Below, piece after piece: positions 6,862 to 13,248 of a DNA stretch of 19,595 bases. A program made the translations under genes and the position numbers. Within the stretch, counting starts at the first letter, position 1. Each line of letters starts with the position of its first letter. This DNA comes from an uncultured Rickettsiales bacterium (GTDB lineage Bacteria; Pseudomonadota; Alphaproteobacteria; UBA8366). The stretch is taken from positions 1 to 19,595 of the forward strand of contig CAJWTF010000067.1 in the NCBI GenBank assembly GCA_913046825.1, written 5' to 3'. The notes beneath the pieces were generated by a model, which worked only from the letters and a program-made list of their open reading frames with translations, was not told the origin of the DNA and did no database searches.

Positions 6862-7674
6862 CTATTCAGCTGCGTGCTTTTGGCTCATTGCATCCCAATC
6901 GTAAAGGCGCGGTGCTTTTGTCATGAAACGCCGAACGGCTTCGCCATGAAATTCCGTGCCGCGACACGCCAACTGCGCAGCGCATTCGGCATCGATCATC
7001 TCCGCCTGACTGCTTTGCAATGACATGTCGATCAAACGCTTGGCCTCGGCCATCGCCGTTGACGAGCCGTGCGATAATTGCGCCGCAATCCGTTTTGCCG
7101 CCGGTAGGAGCGCCTCCGCTTCGTATACTTCTTGCACGATGCCCATAGATACTGCCTCGTCGACACCAAAGGATCGCGCCGTAAAGGTCAGCTCTTTGGT
7201 CCGCTGAGGGCCAATCAAGCGCGGCAATACATACGCCGCTGTCATATCGGGAATAAGGCCAATCCGTCCGAATACAAGGCTGAAACGTGCCCTCGGCGTC
7301 GCCATGACGATATCCGCTGTTACCGCAAGGCTGAACCCACCGCCAAACGCATTTCCGTCGACAGCGGAGATCACCGGTTTAGGCAAGTTCACCAGCTTAT
7401 AGAGATAATCGAGAATGCTGCGCAGCTTGTTATCACGATTTTCTGGCGATGGTTTCTTCTCACCCCCCATGCGCGATACGTCGGCACCAGAACAGAAATT
7501 CCCACCCGCACCCGCTAGTATGAGAACCTGGATATCGTCATCCTCACTGACTCGCGCGACCATGTCGGGCAAATCATGCTCGAACATATTCTGACTAATC
7601 GCATTCATCTTCTCGGGCCGGTTCAGCGTGAAGACGGCTACCCCGTCTTCCACTTCAAGCGTGGTCTCGCTCAT
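6862..7674 (-). CDS. Enoyl-CoA hydratase/isomerase family protein (crotonase fold), PaaG-like active site
   Basis: A 270-residue crotonase. The two oxyanion-hole segments are present: FCSGADVS (60-67) and DGNAFGGGFSLA (106-117). Residues lining the active site read RFSLVFGRIGLIPDMTAAYVL in two blocks. The position of rat hydratase Glu144 is F135, and an acidic D143 sits in IGLIPD, as in PaaG and related CoA isomerases. This favours isomerisation, ring chemistry or another crotonase reaction over simple hydration. The GG normally following the acid is TA here, which is unusual. It lies 11 bases downstream of the second crotonase gene and 12 upstream of the acyl-CoA dehydrogenase-fold gene, so it is co-transcribed. 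It is cytoplasmic, and the substrate is unknown. Confidence 0.9.
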   Translation of the reverse strand: MSETTLEVEDGVAVFTLNRPEKMNAISQNMFEHDLPDMVARVSEDDDIQVLILAGAGGNFCSGADVSRMGGEKKPSPENRDNKLRSILDYLYKLVNLPKPVISAVDGNAFGGGFSLAVTADIVMATPRARFSLVFGRIGLIPDMTAAYVLPRLIGPQRTKELTFTARSFGVDEAVSMGIVQEVYEAEALLPAAKRIAAQLSHGSSTAMAEAKRLIDMSLQSSQAEMIDAECAAQLACRGTEFHGEAVRRFMTKAPRLYDWDAMSQKHAAE

Positions 7675-7685
7675 CTTCCTTCTCC

Positions 7686-8546
7686 TTATTCAAACTCGCG
7701 TTCGTCCCACCAAGGGAAATAATCGGGCATATCTTTGCTGACCTTCATGGGGAAGTTCGGCGGCCGTTTCTCCAAGAACGACACCACGCCTTCCTGACAA
7801 TCTGGAAGTTTACCGAGTGTTCGCACACCACGTGAGTCGATCTTATGCGCTTCCATCGGGTGATCCGCACCTGCCATACGCCACAGCATTTGACGGCAAA
7901 GGGCAACCGAGATCGACGAGGTGTTTGACGCAAATTCCTTTGCGAGCGTCCGAGCAGCCGGTAGCAATTCATCCGGCGGCAGGATCTTTTTCACCAATCC
8001 GCCCGCCAATGCTTCCTCCGCATCGAAGACACGTCCGGAAATCACCCATTCAAGAGCTTGGCTCATCCCAACGACTTTCGGAAGAAACCAACTGCTACAG
8101 GCTTCCAGCACAATCCCACGCTTGGTGAAGACGAAACCCATCCGCGCTTCTGTCGAAGCGAGGCGTACGTCCATCGGTAATGTCATCGTCGCGCCGATAC
8201 CGACGGCCGGGCCATTGATCGCGCCGACCACCGGTTTCTTGCACTCATAAAGCCGCAAGGTGAACCGCCCGCCGCCATCGCGCCAATTATCCGGGTCTTC
8301 GCCCGAATATCGACTGGAGACGTCAAAACTGTCCGCTCCCGCAGAAAGGTCGGCCCCCGCGCAATATCCCCGTCCCGCGCCGGTCAGGATAATCGCACGT
8401 ACGTCATCGTCTTCGTCGGCCCGGTCGATGGCATCGATCAACTCTTCCAACATTTGCCGATTAAAGGCGTTTAGCCTTTCGGGACGATTGAGCGTGATCG
8501 TCAAGATATTATCCTCGACGCCATAGAGAATTGTCTCGTAAGTCAT
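7686..8546 (-). CDS. Enoyl-CoA hydratase/isomerase family protein (crotonase fold), second copy
   Basis: A 286-residue crotonase with oxyanion-hole motifs YCAGADLS (61-68) and NGPAVGIGATM (111-121). There is a 20-residue loop after the first motif (SFDVSSRYSGEDPDNWRDGG). The acidic residue is E148 in RGIVLEACSSWFLP. It aligns with D143 of its neighbour and not with the classic Glu144 position, which is F140 here. The C terminus (PNFPMKVSKDMPDYFPWWDEREFE in two parts) is longer than usual and rich in aromatic residues. The ATG has a strong AGGAG 6-7 bases upstream, formed within the stop region of the SDR gene. The two crotonases are clearly different proteins, so they probably catalyse successive steps of one pathway and are not a recent duplication. 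Confidence 0.9.
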   Translation of the reverse strand: MTYETILYGVEDNILTITLNRPERLNAFNRQMLEELIDAIDRADEDDDVRAIILTGAGRGYCAGADLSAGADSFDVSSRYSGEDPDNWRDGGGRFTLRLYECKKPVVGAINGPAVGIGATMTLPMDVRLASTEARMGFVFTKRGIVLEACSSWFLPKVVGMSQALEWVISGRVFDAEEALAGGLVKKILPPDELLPAARTLAKEFASNTSSISVALCRQMLWRMAGADHPMEAHKIDSRGVRTLGKLPDCQEGVVSFLEKRPPNFPMKVSKDMPDYFPWWDEREFE

Positions 8547-8555
8547 AAATTGCTC

Positions 8556-9335
8556 CTAAGCCGTGACCCCACCATCGACGGGCAAGACCGCGCCGGTGAT
8601 AAAGGATGCCTCGTCCGACAGCAGGAACAATGCCGCATTGGCGACCTCTTCAGGACGTCCGGGACGGCCCATGCGGGTCATGCCGCCACGTTTCTTGACC
8701 AATTCTTCCTTGTCCATGCCCATCGTCGATTGTTGATCGGGCCGGGCCACGAATTCGCGCAGCATCGGTGTATCGGTAGGTCCAGGACAGACGACGTTGC
8801 TGCGGATATTGTCGGCAGCTAACCGCCCCGCCAGTGCCCGTGCGAAGCCGACAACACCGAACTTTGCCATCGAATAGACCGGACTAAACATTGAACCTTG
8901 GATGCCCGACGTCGAGGCCGTGAACAAGAACGCACCCCCGCCGCGCGTCTTCATCTCCGGAATGGCGGCTTCCGTCGTTACCAGGATCGTGCGTAGATTC
9001 AGGTTCATGGCGAGCTCGAAATCTTTCATCTCGATCCCCTCGATCGAGGCCGGCCCTGGATGGCCCACATGGTTCCATACGAAATCAAGACCGCCCAAGG
9101 CATTCGCCGTCTCGCGCACGATGCGCTTCGAATCCTCATCCTTCGTGAGGTCAGCGACGATACCGACGGCTTTGCCGCCTGCATCCTCGATCTCCGCGAC
9201 CACAGCCGCAACCGCCGCTTCGTCGATATCGACAACACCGACTGCCGCACCTTCTTTCGCGAATCGGACAGCGCCTGCGCGCCCCATACCGGAGCCCGCC
9301 GCGGTCACCATGCCTAATTTACCGTCGAGCCGCAT
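8556..9335 (-). CDS. Short-chain dehydrogenase/reductase, first gene of the catabolic operon
   Basis: A 259-residue classical SDR. Cofactor motif TAAGSGMGRA (11-20) is followed by VVDID, with D36 favouring NAD(H). The catalytic set is a Ser in TASTSG (141 or 143), Y154 and K158 (YSMAK). The structural NNAG motif reads NHVG (88-91), a mild variant. The C-terminal PGPTDTPM and GAVLPVDGG motifs are typical. The frame runs open to 9482, but the ATG at 9335 starts the family sequence MRLDGKLGMVTAAG. It also has AGGGAG 7 bases upstream, so the longer form is rejected. It probably oxidises a hydroxyl intermediate (for example a 3-hydroxyacyl-CoA or cyclic alcohol). It heads the operon, 92 bases after the membrane-protein gene. 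Confidence 0.92.
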   Translation of the reverse strand: MRLDGKLGMVTAAGSGMGRAGAVRFAKEGAAVGVVDIDEAAVAAVVAEIEDAGGKAVGIVADLTKDEDSKRIVRETANALGGLDFVWNHVGHPGPASIEGIEMKDFELAMNLNLRTILVTTEAAIPEMKTRGGGAFLFTASTSGIQGSMFSPVYSMAKFGVVGFARALAGRLAADNIRSNVVCPGPTDTPMLREFVARPDQQSTMGMDKEELVKKRGGMTRMGRPGRPEEVANAALFLLSDEASFITGAVLPVDGGVTA

Positions 9336-9357
9336 AGTTATCTCCCTGCTTGAGGTA

Positions 9358-9382
9358 TTCGAATTCCTATCTTCGAAGGAAT
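9358..9382. promoter_or_regulatory. Candidate operator: two TTCGAA palindromes upstream of the SDR operon
   Basis: In the 92-base gap before the SDR gene, the 6-base palindrome TTCGAA occurs at 9358-9363 and again at 9372-9377, 14 bases apart. An overlapping inverted repeat ATTCC (9363-9367) / GGAAT (9378-9382) has a 10-base spacer. The site is 23-47 bases upstream of the start codon, where a repressor could act on this operon. No convincing -35/-10 pair was found next to it and no regulator gene is in the operon, so this is only a candidate. Confidence 0.3.
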
Positions 9383-9427
9383 TTGGCACGATTTCCGGCC
9401 AAGGCGATACGCAAAGCGGCTGAAAGT

Positions 9428-9916
9428 TCACGACATCGCGTAGAGCCCCTTGAGGACGAAAACAACCCCAATAACGACACAAATACCGGCAAAGGTGACG
9501 AGCCGATAGCCGAGCTGGATCATAAAAATAGCGCGTTCCATATGGCGGCGCACCCGCGTCGATGGCGGGAAGTCCGGATCGTCAAAGGTGACACGATCGT
9601 CCAACTCGACCGCACGCGCCTCAAACCATTGGGCACCTTGAAACAGGGCGTAAATCACCGCTAAGGCGATAACCCCAAAGGAAATCACCGTGGCGCTGGA
9701 TTCCAATGTCTCCTGCGCGGCGCTCCCTTCATCGACTCGTCCAAGTAAATACCAGCACACCACGACTCCGACCGCGCTGGCGATCAAAAAATAGCGCACG
9801 TATTTACCGGCCATCGACATAACGACGGAATTGCTTTCCGTCAGCTGCCCTGGCGGGATCGTTCCCGCTTGTTTGCGAATTTCTTCGCGACGTCGGTTAA
9901 ATATCCGTAGTTCCAT
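9428..9916 (-). CDS. Membrane protein of unknown function, three predicted helices
   Basis: A 162-residue protein not matched to any family I recognise. After a charged, Arg-rich N terminus (about 35 residues) come three hydrophobic segments: about 39-60 (YFLIASAVGVVVCWYLLG), 76-95 (VISFGVIALAVIYALFQGAQ) and 136-159 (LVTFAGICVVIGVVFVLKGL). A hydrophilic stretch of about 40 residues rich in Asp and Arg lies between the second and third. It is probably an inner-membrane protein with the basic N terminus in the cytoplasm. The ATG at 9916 has a G-rich AGGGGG somewhat far upstream (about 12 bases). It lies on the same strand as the SDR operon but 92 bases ahead, so it may be its leader gene or an independent unit divergent from the aldolase gene. 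Confidence 0.75.
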   Translation of the reverse strand: MELRIFNRRREEIRKQAGTIPPGQLTESNSVVMSMAGKYVRYFLIASAVGVVVCWYLLGRVDEGSAAQETLESSATVISFGVIALAVIYALFQGAQWFEARAVELDDRVTFDDPDFPPSTRVRRHMERAIFMIQLGYRLVTFAGICVVIGVVFVLKGLYAMS

Positions 9917-9943
9917 GGTCTTTTCAGTCCCCCTGTGTCACTG

Positions 9944-9972
9944 ATCATAGAGTATCTCACGTCACCCTTAAA
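9944..9972 (-). promoter_or_regulatory. Candidate sigma70-type promoter for the membrane-protein gene
   Basis: Read on the minus strand, TATGAT (9949-9944) lies 17 bases downstream of TTTAAG (9972-9967). The -10 box matches the consensus at five of six bases; the -35 box is poor. It is 28 bases before the ATG, in the divergent gap shared with the aldolase gene. Confidence 0.35.
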
Positions 9973-10001
9973 GGATGGAGGAATTATGCCATTTTGAGCC
10001 G

Positions 10002-10028
10002 TTGAAAAACCCCCACGTCTGTTATATC
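10002..10028 (+). promoter_or_regulatory. Candidate promoter upstream of the class I aldolase gene
   Basis: TTGAAA (10002-10007) is followed by TATATC (10023-10028) with a 15-base spacer, shorter than ideal, about 45 bases before the aldolase ATG. The 156-base divergent gap must hold a promoter for the aldolase-thiE unit, and this is the best pair seen. No operator was recognised. Confidence 0.3.
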
Positions 10029-10072
10029 CAGAACTAATTCTGCGCAGCTGTAGACCGAGGACGGAATCCGAC

Positions 10073-10993
10073 ATGAAAATCACCCAACGCGTAAAGAAAA
10101 TTCTGGCTAACTACGAGAGCGATAACCCGGGAACGAAGGGCAACATCGCTCGCATTCTCATGACCGGAAAATTGGCCGGAACAGGCAAGATGGTGATTCT
10201 ACCGGTGGACCAGGGCTTCGAACATGGCCCAGCCCGCAGTTTCGCAAAAAACCCCGCCGGTTACGACCCGCATTATCACTACCAGCTCGCGATTGACGCG
10301 GGGCTTAATGCTTTCGCCGCACCGCTCGGCATCTTGGAAGCGGGCGCCGATAGTTACGCGGGGGCCATTCCGACAATCCTCAAATTGAATAGTTCAAACA
10401 GCCACTCGACGAATATGGACCAAACCGTCCACGCCAGCGTCGGCGATGCGCTACGACTCGGATGTTCGGCGATCGGTTTTACCATCTATCCGGGTTCAGA
10501 AGACCAATTCGAGATGATGGAAGAGTTCCGCGAGCTGGCCGAAGAAGCCAAATCCGTCGGCCTGGCGGTCGTGCTTTGGTCCTATCCGCGCGGCGGCAAC
10601 CTTTCCAAAGCCGGCGAGACGGCGATCGACGTTTGTGCCTATGCGGCACATCTCGCGGCTGAACTCGGCGCACATATCATTAAAGTGAAACCGCCGACGG
10701 ACCACATCGAGCAAGATGACGCCCGCAAGGTCTATGAATCCGAGAACATCGACATCTCGACCCTGTCGAATCGGATCGAACATGTCATGCAATCTTCCTT
10801 CGCAGGTCGCCGCCTCGTCGTTTTCTCGGGTGGCGGAGCGCGGGGCACGGACGGATTGCTTGAAGAAATCCGACAGATCCGAGACGGCGGCGGCAGCGGT
10901 GCCATTATCGGGCGGAATTCGTTCCAGCGCCCGAAGGAGGAAGCCCTGCAATTGCTGGATACCATCATCAAGATTTATCAAGGTAAGGCGTGA
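10073..10993 (+). CDS. fbaB: Fructose-bisphosphate aldolase, class I (DhnA/FbaB type)
   Basis: A 306-residue Schiff-base aldolase that cleaves or forms fructose 1,6-bisphosphate from dihydroxyacetone phosphate and glyceraldehyde 3-phosphate. Visible motifs include PVDQGFEHGP (44-53), LNSSNS, WSYPRG (169-174) and GAHIIKVKPP (199-208), with K204 the likely Schiff-base Lys by alignment. The phosphate-binding SGGGARG and AIIGRN loops follow near the end. The length fits the bacterial DhnA/FbaB group and no metal site of class II enzymes is present. GAGGA lies upstream of the ATG at 10073. It heads a plus-strand unit with thiE 21 bases downstream. With tkt and gap it would form a central carbon cluster, from which it is separated here by the catabolic block. 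Confidence 0.94.
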   Translation: MKITQRVKKILANYESDNPGTKGNIARILMTGKLAGTGKMVILPVDQGFEHGPARSFAKNPAGYDPHYHYQLAIDAGLNAFAAPLGILEAGADSYAGAIPTILKLNSSNSHSTNMDQTVHASVGDALRLGCSAIGFTIYPGSEDQFEMMEEFRELAEEAKSVGLAVVLWSYPRGGNLSKAGETAIDVCAYAAHLAAELGAHIIKVKPPTDHIEQDDARKVYESENIDISTLSNRIEHVMQSSFAGRRLVVFSGGGARGTDGLLEEIRQIRDGGGSGAIIGRNSFQRPKEEALQLLDTIIKIYQGKA

Positions 10994-11014
10994 TCAAGAG
11001 GCCGATTTAGGACC

Positions 11015-11659
11015 ATGGCCGACGATCAATTTACGGCACTGTATCTCATCACGCCGCCGCATCTCGAAGACCCACAGGCATTCGCAGAGGAATTGAAAGC
11101 CGCCTTGGATGCAGGCGGTGCCGACTGTGTGCAGCTTCGCCTGAAGGACGTGGACGACAATACGATTCGGCGAATCACTGATATCTTGCGCCCAGTCACC
11201 CAGGAACGCGATGTCGCATTCGTCATGAACGACCGCCCGGACCTCGTGCGGGAGACCGGCTGCGACGGTGTCCATGTGGGCCAAAACGACGCGAGCTACT
11301 CGGATGCGCGGGCGCTCCTTGGGCCCGATGCGATTGTTGGCGTGACGTGTAAGGATTCCCGTCATCTCGCGATAGACGCAGCGGAAGCAGGCGCCGACTA
11401 CGTCGCTTTTGGTGCTTTTTTCGGATCGACGACAAAGACGACCACGGTAAAAGCAAACCCGGGCATTCTCGATTGGTGGAGTGAGACCACTTCAGTTCCT
11501 TGCGTCGCCATCGGCGGCATCACCCCAGCTAACTGCAGCCCGCTGGTCTCAGCGGGTGCCGATTTTCTTGCCATCATCTCCGCCATTTGGGAGCATCCGG
11601 ACGGACCAGCGGCGGCAATGGCCGAATTTCGGTTCGCCATCAGGACGGCGCTCGACTAA
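11015..11659 (+). CDS. thiE: Thiamine-phosphate synthase
   Basis: A 214-residue TIM-barrel enzyme joining the HMP-pyrophosphate and thiazole-phosphate halves of thiamine to give thiamine monophosphate. Motifs seen are QLRLK (40-44) for pyrophosphate binding, VMND (70-73), DGVHVGQND (84-92), GVTCKDSRH (109-117), FGAFFGSTTKT (132-142) and AIGGIT (165-170). The GxSxH-type motif is slightly altered (TCKDSRH), and the usual GPxFxTxTK reads GAFFGSTTK; some alphaproteobacterial ThiE-like proteins share such changes. It follows the aldolase gene by 21 bases. Its presence next to transketolase-related genes fits their thiamine diphosphate need. Full length; family call firm, exact activity probable. 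Confidence 0.88.
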   Translation: MADDQFTALYLITPPHLEDPQAFAEELKAALDAGGADCVQLRLKDVDDNTIRRITDILRPVTQERDVAFVMNDRPDLVRETGCDGVHVGQNDASYSDARALLGPDAIVGVTCKDSRHLAIDAAEAGADYVAFGAFFGSTTKTTTVKANPGILDWWSETTSVPCVAIGGITPANCSPLVSAGADFLAIISAIWEHPDGPAAAMAEFRFAIRTALD

Positions 11660-11668
11660 GCCCCCCCA

Positions 11669-11697
11669 TTGCGCGCCCACACACCTGGGTCTATAAA
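11669..11697 (+). promoter_or_regulatory. Candidate promoter upstream of efp
   Basis: TTGCGC (11669-11674) and TATAAA (11692-11697) are separated by exactly 17 bases, in the 80-base gap between thiE and efp, 42 bases before the efp ATG. The match to sigma70-type boxes is moderate. It would let efp be transcribed apart from fba-thiE. Confidence 0.4.
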
Positions 11698-11739
11698 CCG
11701 CGCCGATAGATCATTCAACACAACAGCGGCGACGGAACG

Positions 11740-12309
11740 ATGAAGATCAACGGCAACGCGGTTCGACCGGGCAATATTATCGAGCATCAAGGCAGACTTT
11801 GGCGCGCCACGAAAATCCAGCACACGCAGCCGGGCAAGGGCGGGGCTTACCTGCAGGTCGAATTGAAAGATATTCGCGATGGTACCAAGCTCAATGAGCG
11901 CTTCCGATCGTCCGAAACCGTGGAACGTGTCCGTCTTGACCAACTGGATTTTCAATTCCTCTTCACCGACGGCGACGATTACACCTTCATGAATAACAAT
12001 ACCTACGATCAGGTCACCGTCCATATAGACTTTATCGGGGAGGATGCCGCCAAGTTCCTCCAAGAAGGCATGACGGTGGAGATGGAGTTCTATGAGGAGT
12101 CACCAATCGCCGTCTCGCTACCGGAGAAAGTAGCCCTTGAGATCATCGAGGCCGATGCCGTGGTGAAGGGACAAACCGCTTCTTCATCATATAAACCGGC
12201 GACGTTAGAGAACGGCGTAAAAACGTTGGTGCCGCCGCATATCGAGTCAGGTACCCGCGTCGTCGTCAATACCGCCGACGGCTCATACGTCGAACGAGCC
12301 AAAGGTTAA
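11740..12309 (+). CDS. efp: Elongation factor P
   Basis: A 189-residue protein with the three-domain EF-P layout: an N-terminal KOW-like domain ([20 protein letters not shown]), an OB domain ([15 protein letters not shown]) and a C-terminal OB domain ending [23 protein letters not shown] binds between the P and E sites of the ribosome and relieves stalling at poly-proline. The modifiable residue is Lys33 in QPGKGGAY, which fits EpmA/EpmB-type beta-lysylation and not Arg rhamnosylation; the modifying enzymes are not in this window. It is followed 32 bases later by the inositol monophosphatase gene. The downstream Pro-rich OmpA-like protein, with several PPP runs, would depend on EF-P for translation. 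Confidence 0.97.
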   Translation: MKINGNAVRPGNIIEHQGRLWRATKIQHTQPGKGGAYLQVELKDIRDGTKLNERFRSSETVERVRLDQLDFQFLFTDGDDYTFMNNNTYDQVTVHIDFIGEDAAKFLQEGMTVEMEFYEESPIAVSLPEKVALEIIEADAVVKGQTASSSYKPATLENGVKTLVPPHIESGTRVVVNTADGSYVERAKG

Positions 12310-12341
12310 CCACTCCGCGCATTTGCGCCGAAAGTAACAAA

Positions 12342-13145
12342 ATGCCGAGACGCTCTGCCGATATTAATGTTATGGTGCGCGCCGCCGAGCGCGCCGGGCG
12401 GGCGTTGATACGCGACTTCGGCGAGGTAGACAATCTTCAGGTCAGTAAGAAGGGCCCTGGTGACTTCGTGTCCACCGCCGACCTCAAGGCCGAAGAGACG
12501 GTAAAATACGAGCTAAAGAAGGCCCGCCCCACCTTCGGTTTCCTAATGGAAGAGAGTGGGACCAAAGCCGGTTCCGACAAATCCCACGTATGGATCGTCG
12601 ACCCATTGGACGGCACCACGAATTTCCTACACGGCTTGCCGCATTTTTGCGTCTCCATTGGTTTAGCGCGCGACAATGAGGTGATTGCCGGCGTCATTTT
12701 TGACCCGATCAAAGACGAGGTTTTCTGGGCGGAACGCGGCATCGGCGCGTTTGTGAACAGCCGTCGCTTGCGGGTCTCCGGACGCAATCGAATGGATGAA
12801 GCGATCCTGGCGACAGGCGTACCCTTCAAGCTGCACGATGATGAGACAGTGGATCTGTTTATCGAGCAATTGCGCCCGATTATGAAACAAACCGCCGGTG
12901 TGCGCCGCTACGGTGCGGCAGCACTCGATCTCGCATACGTGGCAGCGGGCCGCTACGACGGGTATTGGGAGAACGGTCTCAACCCTTGGGACGTCGCTGC
13001 GGGTATTCTAATAGTTCGGGAAGCCGGCGGCTTCGTCACGGACCTCAGCGGCCAACGGTATGAACTTGGTGCGAAGAACATCCTCGCCACCAACGACGGA
13101 CTACATATCAAGCTATCTGAGTTGCTTATCCATAAGCCCGGTTAG
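12342..13145 (+). CDS. suhB: Inositol-1-monophosphatase family protein (SuhB type)
   Basis: A 267-residue Mg-dependent phosphatase. Metal ligands are E70 and E71 (MEESG), D87 and D90 in WIVDPLDGTTNF (84-95), and D217 in NPWDVAAG. The family dephosphorylates inositol monophosphate and related sugar phosphates; in Escherichia coli SuhB also joins the rRNA antitermination complex. The position right after efp is typical of alphaproteobacteria, from memory. The ribosome-binding site before the ATG at 12342 is poor. A separate catalytic role (for example histidinol phosphatase or 3',5'-bisphosphate nucleotidase) cannot be excluded, but length and motifs favour SuhB. Confidence 0.92.
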   Translation: MPRRSADINVMVRAAERAGRALIRDFGEVDNLQVSKKGPGDFVSTADLKAEETVKYELKKARPTFGFLMEESGTKAGSDKSHVWIVDPLDGTTNFLHGLPHFCVSIGLARDNEVIAGVIFDPIKDEVFWAERGIGAFVNSRRLRVSGRNRMDEAILATGVPFKLHDDETVDLFIEQLRPIMKQTAGVRRYGAAALDLAYVAAGRYDGYWENGLNPWDVAAGILIVREAGGFVTDLSGQRYELGAKNILATNDGLHIKLSELLIHKPG

Positions 13146-13248
13146 GTGGAACGGCGATACCCGAGTTTTTGTTGTCGCTGCTGACGCCCTAAGATATCTT
13201 CTCCTGACGGATAGGTTGATCCCAGAACCGTCAATTTTTAAGGCGACG

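Noticed and set aside
9336..9482. N-terminal extension of the SDR to an upstream ATG
   Set aside because: The extra 49 residues are not SDR-like, overlap the membrane-protein gene, and the ATG at 9335 has a strong ribosome-binding site.
13169..13197. Promoter boxes TTGTTG and AGATAT with a 17-base spacer before the Pro/Ala-rich gene
   Set aside because: The -10 match is only two of six bases; too weak to list as a feature.
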